Positions 8,456 to 17,373 are shown, counted from the first letter of the stretch. The stretch is 55,270 nucleotides of DNA from an uncultured Collinsella sp. (GCA_959019775.1 CAUEPS010000013.1:1-55270); one strand, 5' to 3'. Notes: generated by a model not told the origin, from the sequence alone. A program made the numbers and translations.

Positions 8456-9468
8456 TGGCCGACATCCATATTCTTGTTGCCGACGATTGCTCTGGCCAGC
8501 GTCTCGACGCCTTTTTGGGTGCCAACGACGGCTGCCCCACGCGCTCTGCCTGCGCGTATCTGATCGAGGGCGGCGCCGTAATCGTGAACGGCGAGACCTG
8601 TCTGTCAAAAAAGTATGCCGTACGCGCCGGTGACCGCATCTCGGTCGACCTGCCCGAGCCGCACGATCCCACCGATGTGATTCCCGAGGCCATCCCGCTC
8701 GACATTCGCTATGAGGACGACTATCTCATTGTGCTCTCCAAGCAGCGCGGGCTGGTGTGCCATCCCGCCCACGGCCACGAGAGCGGCACGCTTGCGAACG
8801 CCTTGGTCTACCACTGCGGTATCGATCATCTTGGTACCGTGCAGGGTGAGGACCGCCCCGGCATCGTGCATCGCCTGGATCGCGATACCTCGGGCCTTAT
8901 GCTCGCGGCAAAAGACGACGACACCCAGCGCGCGCTTCAAAATCTCATTCGCACGCGTGCGCTCGACCGCCGCTATATCACGCTTGTCCACGGGCACATC
9001 GCCATGGACGAGGGCACCATCAATACCGGTATCGCCCGTTCTACGCGCGACCGCGTCAAGATGGCGGTTTCGGACGACCCCTTTGCCCGTCAGGCCATTA
9101 CGACCTTTAAAGTCCTCGAGCGCTTTGATTCCACGCGCTTTGACGATGGTTATACGCTCGTTGAGTGCCATCTGTTTACCGGCCGTACACATCAGATTCG
9201 CGTGCATATGCGTCATATCAACCACGCCTGCGTGGGCGATCCGCTTTACGGCAAGTGCGATGCGCGCGCCGACCAGGGCCTGACCAGGCAGTTCCTTCAT
9301 TCCTGGCGCGTGGCGTTCGACCATCCCGTGACGGGGGAGCGCATTGAGTGCCGCGACGAGTTGCCGTGGGATCTCGCTGCGGTTCTCGACGATCTGGCTC
9401 CGCGCTCGCTTGGCCGCACCGCCGCCGGCGACGACATCGTCCCGCAGCTTGGCCTTCTCGAAGCCTAG
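8455..9468 (+). CDS. RluD-family 23S rRNA pseudouridine synthase
   Basis: The 337-residue protein has an N-terminal S4 RNA-binding domain (about residues 10-80) and a RluA/RluD catalytic domain. The catalytic aspartate lies in HRLDRDTSGL, and GRTHQIRVH forms a later conserved motif. It should isomerise uridines in large-subunit rRNA; the exact target is not readable from sequence. It overlaps the lspA stop by one base. The lspA-rluD pairing is common in Gram-positive bacteria and supports both calls. Confidence 0.92.
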   Translation: MADIHILVADDCSGQRLDAFLGANDGCPTRSACAYLIEGGAVIVNGETCLSKKYAVRAGDRISVDLPEPHDPTDVIPEAIPLDIRYEDDYLIVLSKQRGLVCHPAHGHESGTLANALVYHCGIDHLGTVQGEDRPGIVHRLDRDTSGLMLAAKDDDTQRALQNLIRTRALDRRYITLVHGHIAMDEGTINTGIARSTRDRVKMAVSDDPFARQAITTFKVLERFDSTRFDDGYTLVECHLFTGRTHQIRVHMRHINHACVGDPLYGKCDARADQGLTRQFLHSWRVAFDHPVTGERIECRDELPWDLAAVLDDLAPRSLGRTAAGDDIVPQLGLLEA

Positions 9469-9486
9469 CCGGTATTAGGTGGTTTC

Positions 9487-9513
9487 TTGAACTCGGTAAG
9501 CCTGCGGTAAGAT
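9487..9513 (+). promoter_or_regulatory. Possible promoter of the glycosyltransferase gene
   Basis: TTGAAC (9487-9492) and TAAGAT (9508-9513) are separated by 15 bases, slightly short for a housekeeping promoter. They precede a gene that starts 38 bases later. Confidence 0.4.
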
Positions 9514-9550
9514 ATACGGTTGTTTACGTAACGCGTTCTCGGGAGCCTGC

Positions 9551-10846
9551 ATGCTCGCCTTTTTACAAACTAACACGCCCATCGTGATCTTTAACCAGAT
9601 TGTGGTTACGCTGCTCACGGTCTGCTTTCTGTACCAGGTGGTCTTCTTTGTCATTGGCGCTCTTCGTGGCGAGGTCGCGGCTCCCAAGGCCAAAAAACTC
9701 CATCGCTATGCCTTTTTTATCGCGGCGCATAATGAGGAGGCCGTGATCGCCAACCTCGTTCGCTCCATCAAGGACCAGGATTATCCGTCCGAGCTCATCG
9801 AGGTTTTCGTGGTCGCCGATGCCTGCACCGACAACACGGCGCAGCTCGCGCGCGAGGCCGGTGCCATTGTTTACGAGCGCAATGACCTGGCCCGCAAGGG
9901 CAAGAGCTGGGTCATGGACTTTGGCTTCGACCGCATTCTCAACGAGTATCCCGACACGTTTGAGGGCTACTTTATCTTCGATGCCGATAACGTTATCTCC
10001 CGCGATTACGTTTCCAAGATGAATGATGCCTTTGACCAGGGCTTCCATGTGGTCACGAGCTATCGCAATTCCAAGAACTTCGGCAGCTCGTGGATCTCGG
10101 CTGCTAATGCCACGTGGTATCTACGCGAGGCGCGCTTCCTCAACAACGCGCGTAATATCTGCAAGACGTCCTGCGCTGTTTCGGGTTCGGGCTACCTCAT
10201 CTCCGCCAGCGTTATCGAGGGCATGCACGGTTGGCAGTTCCACACGCTGACCGAGGACATTCAGTTCACCACGTTCTGCGCCATTCACGGCATTCGCATT
10301 GGCTATGCGCCGGCGGAGTTCTTTGACGAACAACCCGTGACGTTTAAGGCGTCCTGGAAACAGCGCATGCGTTGGACCAAGGGCTTCTACCAGGTGTTCT
10401 TTACTTACGGTAAGCACCTGGTCAAGTCGACCTTCCGCTACCATCGCTTTGCCGCCTACGACATGTTCATGACGATCGCCCCGGGTATGCTGCTGTCGCT
10501 CATCTCGATGCTCGCCAATGCGACGTTCCTGATCGTGGGTGGACTCTCGCACGGCTTTTTGGCTACCGAAGTCGAGATGCAGGCCTGTGCCGCTTCGCTC
10601 ATTATGACCTTCGCCATGATGTATCTGACTTTCTTTATCCTGGCGCTGCTCACGACCATCTTTGAGTACAAGCACATTCACTGCGCGCAAAAGTGGCGTC
10701 TGGTGACTAACCTGTTTACCTTCCCGATCTTTATGTTCAGCTATATCCCCATCACGGTGGCCGCGCTGTTCCTGAAGGTCGACTGGGTCCCGACGCAGCA
10801 CGCCGTCAGCGTTACCCTTGACGAGGTCATGCAAGGCGCCAAATAA
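9551..10846 (+). CDS. Membrane-bound family 2 glycosyltransferase
   Basis: This 431-residue processive-type GT2 enzyme has one N-terminal membrane segment (about residues 12-37) and a GT-A catalytic domain. DAD at 144-146 binds the metal and sugar nucleotide, EDIQF matches the ED box, and QRMRW at 271-275 matches the QxxRW motif. Three or four further membrane segments follow. The layout resembles cellulose-synthase-like, hyaluronan-synthase-like and NodC-like enzymes. The product is unknown; a cell-surface polysaccharide or glycolipid is the reasonable inference. A terminator follows, so it may be a single-gene unit. The ATG at 9551 is the first in frame, with GGGAG about 7 bases upstream. 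Confidence 0.87.
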   Translation: MLAFLQTNTPIVIFNQIVVTLLTVCFLYQVVFFVIGALRGEVAAPKAKKLHRYAFFIAAHNEEAVIANLVRSIKDQDYPSELIEVFVVADACTDNTAQLAREAGAIVYERNDLARKGKSWVMDFGFDRILNEYPDTFEGYFIFDADNVISRDYVSKMNDAFDQGFHVVTSYRNSKNFGSSWISAANATWYLREARFLNNARNICKTSCAVSGSGYLISASVIEGMHGWQFHTLTEDIQFTTFCAIHGIRIGYAPAEFFDEQPVTFKASWKQRMRWTKGFYQVFFTYGKHLVKSTFRYHRFAAYDMFMTIAPGMLLSLISMLANATFLIVGGLSHGFLATEVEMQACAASLIMTFAMMYLTFFILALLTTIFEYKHIHCAQKWRLVTNLFTFPIFMFSYIPITVAALFLKVDWVPTQHAVSVTLDEVMQGAK

Positions 10847-10854
10847 CCACCACC

Positions 10855-10896
10855 AAAACCACCGCAAAGGGGACAGGCACCTTTGTGGTGGTTTTT
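10855..10896. terminator. Terminator of the GGGGACA-loop family
   Basis: The stem joins 10855-10870 to 10880-10895 with one G-T wobble, has GGGGACA at the loop side, and ends in a T-run. It is related to 3061-3098 with compensating stem changes. Confidence 0.85.
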
Positions 10897-10927
10897 GCTT
10901 TTGAGCAGCTGCTCAAGGAGGTTTTCG

Positions 10928-11350
10928 ATGATCTATATCCCGTTTTGGATTTGCATCTTTGCCGGCGCGTGGATTGATGCCCGTGAGCGGCGGTTTCCCA
11001 ATGAGCTTGCCGGCGCATGTGCCGTGGCGGCGTTAGCAGGCGTTTGGCTCGACAGGGGCGTTAACACTGCACTTGATCATGCCGGTCTTGCGGTCATCGT
11101 CTACCTTGCCCTTGTGCTTACTGAGTCGCTCTGGCGGCGCCTTCGTCAAGCCCCGGGGATTGGCATGGGGGACGCCAAAGCACTCTTCGCGCTTTGCACG
11201 CTCGACCCTATGGGTGGCATCGTGGCATTTGCCGTCGCACTCCTGGCCCTGGCCCTCTCCTGCCTCTTCACAAAATCGCGCTCCCTGCCATTGCTCCCGT
11301 TTTTAGTGCCGATTTTTGCCATAATCGAGGTCGTGGGCTGCACTTTGTAA
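10928..11350 (+). CDS. Minimal A24-type prepilin peptidase
   Basis: This 140-residue, mostly hydrophobic protein carries the two aspartate motifs of the prepilin peptidase A24 family: DARERRFPNE (aspartate 17) and GMGDAK (aspartate 82). It lacks the long N-terminal methyltransferase domain of bifunctional PilD enzymes, so only cleavage is expected. AAGGAGG lies 6 bases before the ATG at 10928, which decides the start. No pilin or pilus assembly gene is nearby, so its substrates are encoded elsewhere. It may instead be an orphan A24 protease of the TadV/CpaA kind. Confidence 0.8.
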   Translation: MIYIPFWICIFAGAWIDARERRFPNELAGACAVAALAGVWLDRGVNTALDHAGLAVIVYLALVLTESLWRRLRQAPGIGMGDAKALFALCTLDPMGGIVAFAVALLALALSCLFTKSRSLPLLPFLVPIFAIIEVVGCTL

Positions 11351-11381
11351 CCGATTGCGCATCCTTTTTAAGGAGCATGCC

Positions 11382-12629
11382 ATGGAATCTAATCAAGAAA
11401 CGGCCGTCATTAAGGCGCGCATGGACCGTATTCCCTCGGCGTTGTCGCCCGAGCTTGTCGAGCGCATTGCCGCCGATCGTGCTTCGGGCTATGTCAACCC
11501 GTATCGTTGCAACGATGATCAGGTCATTCGTCGTATTGATCGCGCCGCCGACAAAGGCACGCTTATGCGTCCGGCGTTTATGCGCGATACCGAAAAGATA
11601 CTTCATCTTCCGGCGTACACCCGTTATGCAGGCAAAACGCAGGTCTTTAGCTTCCGTAGCAATGATGATCTTTCACGCCGCGGTTTGCACGTACAGCTTG
11701 TCTCCCGCATTGCGCGCGATATCGGTCACGCCCTGGGGCTCAATTGCGATCTGATCGAGGCGATTGGCCTGGGTCACGACTTGGGACACACGCCTTTCGG
11801 CCATGCCGGCGAGCGCTTCCTCAACGATATCTATCATGAGCGTACGGGGCGTTATTTTTTCCATAACGTGCAGTCGGTTCGCGTGCTCGACGCGTTGTAT
11901 GGCCGCAACGTGTCGCTCCAGACGCTCGACGGCGTGCTATGCCATAACGGCGAGTACGAGCAGCGTGTGTTTGAGCTCTCGGACATGGGCTCCTTTGACC
12001 AGTTTGACCAGACGGTTGAGGATTGCATTGCCACGGGCTATAGCGCAATTGAGCATCTGCGTCCCATGACGCTCGAGGGCTGCGTCGTTTGCATCTCGGA
12101 TATTCTTGCCTACGTCGGTCGTGACCGTCAGGATGCGATCGCGGCGGGCCTGCTTTCGCCCGACGCTTTTGATGATGGCCGGGGCGGTGCCTACAACAGT
12201 TGGATCCTCACGCATGCCTCCATCGATATCGTTGAGCACAGCTATGGTAAGCCGCGCATCGAGATGAGCGAGGACCTGTTTGAGGAAATTCGCCGAGCCA
12301 AGCGCGAGAACTACGAGAAGATCTATAGCAAGGGCGGTATCGAAGGCGATTCCGAGGCGGAGCTGCGCGAGGCGTTCGTAAAGCTCTACGACCGTTGCCT
12401 GCGGGATCTAAACAGTGGCGACGAGTCCTCTTACATCTTTAAGCACCATATTTCGCGCATTGAGCAGCAGCTTTCCTACTATGATCGCACCTATGCCTGG
12501 CAGGACGACAAGGATCAAGCCGTGGTGGATTATATCGCGAGCATGACGGACGGTTATTTCTGCGAGCTGACGAGCAAGCTGTTCCCTGGTCTGGAGTTTC
12601 CGCACCGTACCTATATTAACGAACGGTAG
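11382..12629 (+). CDS. dgt: HD-domain dGTPase-like triphosphohydrolase
   Basis: The 415-residue protein carries the HD signature GHDLGHTPFGHAGE, with the metal-binding His-Asp pair at residues 132-133 and further ligands downstream. This family hydrolyses deoxynucleoside triphosphates to the nucleoside and tripolyphosphate and affects dNTP pools. Length and motif order match the Dgt type 2/3 group, but the preferred nucleotide cannot be read from sequence. AAGGAG lies 6 bases before the ATG at 11382. In many Gram-positive genomes dgt stands before dnaG and rpoD; here rarA follows instead. Confidence 0.87.
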   Translation: MESNQETAVIKARMDRIPSALSPELVERIAADRASGYVNPYRCNDDQVIRRIDRAADKGTLMRPAFMRDTEKILHLPAYTRYAGKTQVFSFRSNDDLSRRGLHVQLVSRIARDIGHALGLNCDLIEAIGLGHDLGHTPFGHAGERFLNDIYHERTGRYFFHNVQSVRVLDALYGRNVSLQTLDGVLCHNGEYEQRVFELSDMGSFDQFDQTVEDCIATGYSAIEHLRPMTLEGCVVCISDILAYVGRDRQDAIAAGLLSPDAFDDGRGGAYNSWILTHASIDIVEHSYGKPRIEMSEDLFEEIRRAKRENYEKIYSKGGIEGDSEAELREAFVKLYDRCLRDLNSGDESSYIFKHHISRIEQQLSYYDRTYAWQDDKDQAVVDYIASMTDGYFCELTSKLFPGLEFPHRTYINER

Positions 12630-12683
12630 TTCGTATTAATTCGGTATACTGTTAGTGGAAAACGTTTTTGATTGATGCACGGG

Positions 12684-14039
12684 ATGGCTATGGACGACCT
12701 TTTTTCTGCCTCGACGCGCGAGCGTTCCTTTAAAAATGCGCCGCTCGCGGTGCGCATGCGACCCAATTCGCTCGACGAGTACGTGGGCCAGCAAAAGGCC
12801 GTCGGTAAGGGTTCATGGCTGCGTGCCGCGATCGAGCACGACGTGCTTTCGAGCGTGATTCTGTACGGGCCTGCCGGTACGGGCAAGACGACGCTGGCCC
12901 ACATTATCGCCAACCATACCAAGAGCGAGTTTGTCGAGGTCAGCGCCGTCACGGGTACCGTGAAGGACCTGCGTCGCGTGATTGATGAGGCCAAGACGCG
13001 CCTGAATACGTACGACCGCCGCACCATTCTATTCATCGATGAGATTCACCGCTTCTCTAAATCGCAGCAGGATGCCCTGCTGCATGCAGTTGAGAACCGT
13101 ACCGTCATTATGATTGGCGCTACGACGGAGAACCCGTACTTCGAGGTCAACTCGGCACTGCTCTCACGTGGTCGCGTCGTGGAGCTTGAGCATCTGAAGG
13201 ACGAGGATATCGCCACGCTTATTGAACGTGCGCTTGAGGCGCCGCAGGGCTTGAACGGTAAGTTCTCGGCCGATGAGGATACGGTCAAGACCATCTGCAC
13301 GCTGGCAGCGGGTGACGCTCGCTCGGCGCTCACGACGCTCGAGCTTGCGAGCGAGATTGCCGTCACGCGTCCCGATACCGAGGGAACGCCAGCGCCCGCG
13401 GCGGGGGAGCGCTATCCCATCACCGTGGGTGACGTAAAGATCGCCAACCCGCGTCGCGGCTTTACGTATGACAAAAACGGCGACATGCACTACGACATCA
13501 TCAGTGCGTTCATCAAGTCCATGCGCGGTAGCGACCCTGATGCCACGATCTATTGGCTCGCGCGCATGATCGATGCTGGGGAGGATCCTAAGTTTATCGC
13601 TCGCCGCATTATGATTCACGCTTCTGAGGATGTTGGCAACGCCGACCCGCAGGCGCTTTTGGTGGCGCATGCCGCGTTTAAGTCTGCCGAGGTCATTGGC
13701 TATCCCGAGTGCCGCATTAACCTGGCTCAGGCTGCACTCTATGTGTGCTTGGCGCCAAAATCCAACGCGTGTGAGGCTTCGATCGATGCGGCGCTGGCCG
13801 ATATACATTCTAGTGGGCTTCGCGAGGTGCCGAGTTATCTGCGCGATCGCCATCGCCCGGGCAGCGATGAATACGGTGTGTATAAATACCCGCACGATTA
13901 TCCTGAAGGCTGGGTCGATCAGCGCTATTTGCCCGAGGGGCTGGAGCGCGGTGCGTTCTGGCAGCCTGCCGGGCGCGGCTGGGAAGAGTGGCGCGTAGAG
14001 CAAAGCGAACGTGACCGCAGCGGGAATGCACCGAAGTAG
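12684..14039 (+). CDS. rarA: Replication-associated recombination protein A (MgsA/RarA)
   Basis: The protein (about 451 residues) is an AAA+ clamp-loader-like ATPase that acts at stalled forks. Walker A GPAGTGKT is at residues 62-69, Walker B FIDEIHRF follows and sensor 1 is in GATTENPYFEVN. The C-terminal tetramerisation domain contains the family's RRIMIHASEDVGNADP and PECRINLAQA segments. Start choice is uncertain among TTG 12672 and ATG 12675, 12684 and 12690; no strong ribosome site separates them. A TATACT -10-like hexamer at 12645-12650 suggests its own promoter. Confidence 0.92.
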   Translation: MAMDDLFSASTRERSFKNAPLAVRMRPNSLDEYVGQQKAVGKGSWLRAAIEHDVLSSVILYGPAGTGKTTLAHIIANHTKSEFVEVSAVTGTVKDLRRVIDEAKTRLNTYDRRTILFIDEIHRFSKSQQDALLHAVENRTVIMIGATTENPYFEVNSALLSRGRVVELEHLKDEDIATLIERALEAPQGLNGKFSADEDTVKTICTLAAGDARSALTTLELASEIAVTRPDTEGTPAPAAGERYPITVGDVKIANPRRGFTYDKNGDMHYDIISAFIKSMRGSDPDATIYWLARMIDAGEDPKFIARRIMIHASEDVGNADPQALLVAHAAFKSAEVIGYPECRINLAQAALYVCLAPKSNACEASIDAALADIHSSGLREVPSYLRDRHRPGSDEYGVYKYPHDYPEGWVDQRYLPEGLERGAFWQPAGRGWEEWRVEQSERDRSGNAPK

Positions 14040-14139
14040 CTGCTGATAATTTTGTCCCACGTTGCTGCTCTTGGCATGTTCGGTCCCCTTTGGGGTACCA
14101 TGAAAAGCGTCTGTATTTCGATTCTTCCGGGAGGCTTGT

Positions 14140-14727
14140 ATGAGTCCCATTCAAATCGCCCTGCTGCTGCTCGCCGTTGCCGGCGTGTGGGCCATCGCTG
14201 AGCTCGCGCTTACCCTGCGCAAGACCCGCAATGTTGTTGACTCGCTCGATAAGACCGTGAACGACCTCAACAACACCATCGCCGAGGCTCAGCCTGTGGT
14301 GGCAAAGCTCGATGGCGCTGTCGATGAGCTTACGCCGGCGCTTGCCCAGATGGAGCCGCTGCTTAAGTCGAGCAAGACGGCAGTTGATGCCCTTACCTCC
14401 AATCTCGTAGAGGTCGAAGCCGTGGTTCGCGACATTTCCGAGGTTACGGGCAGCATGGCCGAGGCCAGCAATGCTGTGTCGAGCGTGACCGACTCTGCCG
14501 CCGGTGCTGTGCAGAAGCTCTTCAATAAGGTGAAGGCTCCTGCAGCTGAAGCCGAGCGCAAGCTTTCCGCTGCCGCCGAAGAAGCCGAGCAGCCGACCGA
14601 GCGCGTCTTGATTGGCGAGGACGAGGCCGCCGCGGGCGACGATGATGGCCAGAAGTCTGTAGCCAAGCCGGCTCAGTATTACACCTATACACCCTCCGAG
14701 ACCTCTGAGGAGTCCTGCGATGAGTAG
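14140..14727 (+). CDS. DUF948-like membrane-anchored coiled-coil protein
   Basis: The 195-residue protein begins with one membrane segment (about residues 4-22). A long heptad-rich helical region (about 28-125) follows, with repeated segments such as VAKLDGAVDELTPAL, then an acidic, alanine-rich tail. This is the pattern of DUF948 proteins, often called general stress proteins, whose molecular role is unclear. GGGAGG lies 7 bases before the ATG. It overlaps the next gene, an RsbW-like protein, by 8 bases, which ties it to the sigma-factor module; a membrane sensing or scaffolding role is inference only. Confidence 0.7.
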   Translation: MSPIQIALLLLAVAGVWAIAELALTLRKTRNVVDSLDKTVNDLNNTIAEAQPVVAKLDGAVDELTPALAQMEPLLKSSKTAVDALTSNLVEVEAVVRDISEVTGSMAEASNAVSSVTDSAAGAVQKLFNKVKAPAAEAERKLSAAAEEAEQPTERVLIGEDEAAAGDDDGQKSVAKPAQYYTYTPSETSEESCDE

Positions 14728-15097
14728 CGAAGCAACCTGCCCCATCACGCTGACCGTTGCCGGTGACCCGCGTCTCGCTCGCCTTGTGCGCATGACGGCA
14801 GCCAACGTTGGTGCCCTGTGCTCTATGTCTGTCGATCGCATCGAGGACATCCGTATGGCTGCCGAGGAAGCCTTCATCTTTGGCTGCACGGCTGTTGATT
14901 CCGACGATATCTTGATCAAATTCGATGTCGACGAATCGCACGTGGGTATGACCTTTACCTTTGGCGATCAGGCGACTGTCGATGAGGATGACCAGGCTGC
15001 GGTGTATGCCGAGCTCATCCTCGCGAGCGTGTGCGACTCCTACGAAAAGACTACGGCGCCCCTGACGCTTTCCCTCGACCTCAAGGCGGATATCTAA
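14720..15097 (+). CDS. RsbW/SpoIIAB-like protein lacking ATP-binding motifs
   Basis: This 125-residue protein aligns by length, order and position with anti-sigma factors of the GHKL fold. The segment DIRMAAEEAFIFGC (43-56) corresponds to the N-box helix. The asparagine that coordinates Mg-ATP in RsbW/SpoIIAB is replaced by phenylalanine (about residue 54). No DxGxG (G1) or GGxGL (G2) motif is visible. It overlaps the DUF948 gene and ends one base before the sigma factor start, the usual place of the cognate anti-sigma factor. It may bind sigma but probably cannot phosphorylate an anti-anti-sigma protein; none is encoded nearby. Family assignment rests on weak similarity plus context. Confidence 0.65.
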   Translation: MSSEATCPITLTVAGDPRLARLVRMTAANVGALCSMSVDRIEDIRMAAEEAFIFGCTAVDSDDILIKFDVDESHVGMTFTFGDQATVDEDDQAAVYAELILASVCDSYEKTTAPLTLSLDLKADI

Positions 15098-15098
15098 T

Positions 15099-15890
15099 AT
15101 GACCGAACGTTCCCGGAGCGGCAAGACCGCTTGGGACAAGGAGAAAACCCGCGAGCTGTTTCGTCGTTACAAGGAGACCGGTGATCCGGACGCCCGTGAG
15201 CAGCTCGTTATGTCCCATATGAACCTGGTAAGGTTTCTTGCCAACAAATTTAAGAATCGCGGCGAGCCGCTCGACGACCTCATGCAGGTCGGCTATCTGG
15301 GCTTGCTCAAGGCTATCGACCGTTTTGATCCCGAGCGCGGACTCGAGTTCACGACGTTTGCGACACCCACTATCCTGGGCGAGATCAAACGCCATTTTCG
15401 CGACAAGGGCTGGAGTGTGCGCGTACCGCGTCGTCTGCAGGAGCTCTCGGCCAAGGTCAACCAGGCTACTGACAAACTTACCAACGAGCTGCAGCGTTCG
15501 CCCAAGGTTGAGGAGATCGCTGAGTATCTAGATGTGACTGTCGATGAGGTCCTCGAGGCTATGGAATCGTCTTCGGCCTATACCTCGGTGCCCATCGAGG
15601 CTCCTGGTGCGTCCGATTCCGACGATGCCCCTTCGATTCTCGACCGTTACGCCGACGACGACAACGAGCTCGACTTTACCGATGACCGCCTAGTGATCGA
15701 GGAAGCCATCCGTGATTTCTCGCCGCGCGAGCGCGAGGTGATCGAGCTGCGCTTTGTGAAGGGCATGACCCAGATCGAGATCGCCAAGAAGCTGGGTATT
15801 TCTCAGGTGCAGGTTTCGCGTCTGCTGCGCCGCACGCTTAAGAAGATTCAGGACAAGATCGACCCCGACGGAGTGATGATTCGTTCATGA
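15099..15890 (+). CDS. SigB/SigF/SigG-type RNA polymerase sigma factor
   Basis: The 263-residue group 3 sigma factor has region 2 (LMQVGYLGLLKAIDRFDP and FTTFATPTILGEIKRHFRDK), region 3 (VPRRLQELSAKVNQ) and region 4 with a helix-turn-helix (MTQIEIAKKLGISQVQVSRL). It lacks region 1, as expected. These factors direct general stress or developmental genes and are usually held by an RsbW-type anti-sigma, which is the adjacent gene. Its stop overlaps the next start by 4 bases (ATGA), so the downstream permease is co-translated. As this is not a known sporulating lineage, a stress role is more likely. Confidence 0.93.
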   Translation: MTERSRSGKTAWDKEKTRELFRRYKETGDPDAREQLVMSHMNLVRFLANKFKNRGEPLDDLMQVGYLGLLKAIDRFDPERGLEFTTFATPTILGEIKRHFRDKGWSVRVPRRLQELSAKVNQATDKLTNELQRSPKVEEIAEYLDVTVDEVLEAMESSSAYTSVPIEAPGASDSDDAPSILDRYADDDNELDFTDDRLVIEEAIRDFSPREREVIELRFVKGMTQIEIAKKLGISQVQVSRLLRRTLKKIQDKIDPDGVMIRS

Positions 15891-17293
15891 GTGAGCACCC
15901 CCAACAAACCGATCGCGTGCTGCGCGACACCCGCATTCTGACGCTGCGCATTTGGGCTGTTGTCGGCTGCATTGTCATCGCCGCTGTCATCTTTAACCTT
16001 ATGGGCATCCTGGCACCGGTTATTGAGTTTCTTGCCGTCGGTTCCATCATTGCTTTTGTGATGTCCCCGATCACCAACTGGCTCGAGCACCATGGCGTGA
16101 ATCGCGGCATCGGTTCGCTTGTCGCGCTTATTGTTGTTGTTGCCGTGCTCGTCGGTGTCGTTTGCATCTTGTCGCCGATTCTCTTTGGTCAGATCATGGA
16201 AGTCCTGAGCCGCCTGCCCGAGCAGCTTCGTGTTGCGGGTGGCGATCTCAATGAGATGATCTCGCATGCCAAGACGCTCAACAACACGCCGCTCAAGGAG
16301 TATTTGGACGATAATCTTTCGTCCCTGGTTACCGTGGCATCGAAGTATGTGTCTCAGATTGCTGCCGAGCTTGGTCGCGGTGTGTTCCCGCTCATCACCA
16401 ATACGGCCTCGCAGTTGTTCGTGATCTTCCTTGGTCTGGTGCTTGCCTACTGGATGGCCTGCGACTACCCTCGCATGCATCACGAGATTTGCACCATCAT
16501 CGGTCAGGAGAAGGAGACTTCGTACCGCTTTATGGTTGCCATCCTTTCTCGCTCTGTCGGCGGCTACATGCGCGGTATGGTCGTGACGTCCATCTGCGGT
16601 GGTTTCCTCGCCTTTATCGGTTTTATGATCATCGGTCATCCGTATGCGGCGCTCATGGCTATCTTTACCGGCATCATGCATTTGGTTCCGGTCGTCGGTC
16701 CCTGGGTGAGCGCAGCAATCGCCACGGTGCTCGGTTTCATGTTCAGCCCCATGTTGGCGTTATGGACGCTCATCGTGACGATGGCCGCGCAAAACGTCAC
16801 CGACAACGTGATTTCTCCTAAGGTCATGCAGAGCGCGGTGCAGGTGCATCCCATCATGAGCCTCACGGCGCTCGTTATTGGCTCGGCACTCATGGGCCCC
16901 ATCGGCATGATTATTGCCATCCCGCTTTGTGCGGCCCTCAAGGGCATCTTCGTGTACTACTTCGAGAATGAGACCGGCCGTCAGCTTGTGGCCTATGACG
17001 GCGCCGTGTTTAAGAGCACGCCGTACCGCGATGCCGATGGCAACCCGGTCGCCGCTTACGATGCGCTCGGTGACGACACCTTCATCTATGAGTCCGAGCT
17101 CATCGGTAACGAGACTGCGCCCGAGGCCCAGGCGATGCCTAAGCCCGAGTTCGATAATCCCTGGATCAAGCTCTCGGGTTTGCAACCCGATTCCACGGGC
17201 TTCTTCAAGAACCCCTTTGCCAAGGATGACGATTCCAACACGGACGACACCAAAACCGGCATCGACGGCTCCATGGACGATGATGACAACTAG
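15887..17293 (+). CDS. AI-2E family membrane permease
   Basis: This 468-residue protein belongs to the AI-2E (UPF0118, YdiK/YhhQ-type) family, with about eight hydrophobic segments and the characteristic GHPYAALMAIFTGIMHLVP and GPIGMIIAIPL regions. Members have been linked to autoinducer-2 export or cation/proton exchange; the substrate here is unknown. The last 90 residues are acidic and hydrophilic, ending in a DDT/DDD-rich tail, longer than many relatives. The ATG overlaps the sigma-factor stop, so it is the last gene of the stress module before the 17344 terminator. Confidence 0.87.
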   Translation: MSEHPQQTDRVLRDTRILTLRIWAVVGCIVIAAVIFNLMGILAPVIEFLAVGSIIAFVMSPITNWLEHHGVNRGIGSLVALIVVVAVLVGVVCILSPILFGQIMEVLSRLPEQLRVAGGDLNEMISHAKTLNNTPLKEYLDDNLSSLVTVASKYVSQIAAELGRGVFPLITNTASQLFVIFLGLVLAYWMACDYPRMHHEICTIIGQEKETSYRFMVAILSRSVGGYMRGMVVTSICGGFLAFIGFMIIGHPYAALMAIFTGIMHLVPVVGPWVSAAIATVLGFMFSPMLALWTLIVTMAAQNVTDNVISPKVMQSAVQVHPIMSLTALVIGSALMGPIGMIIAIPLCAALKGIFVYYFENETGRQLVAYDGAVFKSTPYRDADGNPVAAYDALGDDTFIYESELIGNETAPEAQAMPKPEFDNPWIKLSGLQPDSTGFFKNPFAKDDDSNTDDTKTGIDGSMDDDDN

Positions 17294-17343
17294 CGGGGTA
17301 ATTCGGATTAATATTCATACGCGCTAACATGCAATTTCGCTGA

Positions 17344-17373
17344 AGGGCCGGCATTGTGCCGGCCCTCTTTTTT
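17344..17373 (+). terminator. Rho-independent terminator of the sigma module
   Basis: A GC-rich stem (17345-17352 with 17358-17365) is followed by a T-run. It separates the stress module from alaS. Confidence 0.88.

Noticed and set aside
14081..14098. GGTCCCCTTTGGGGTACC before the DUF948 gene as a terminator
   Set aside because: The hairpin is short with a very small loop and no T-run; too weak to list as a feature.
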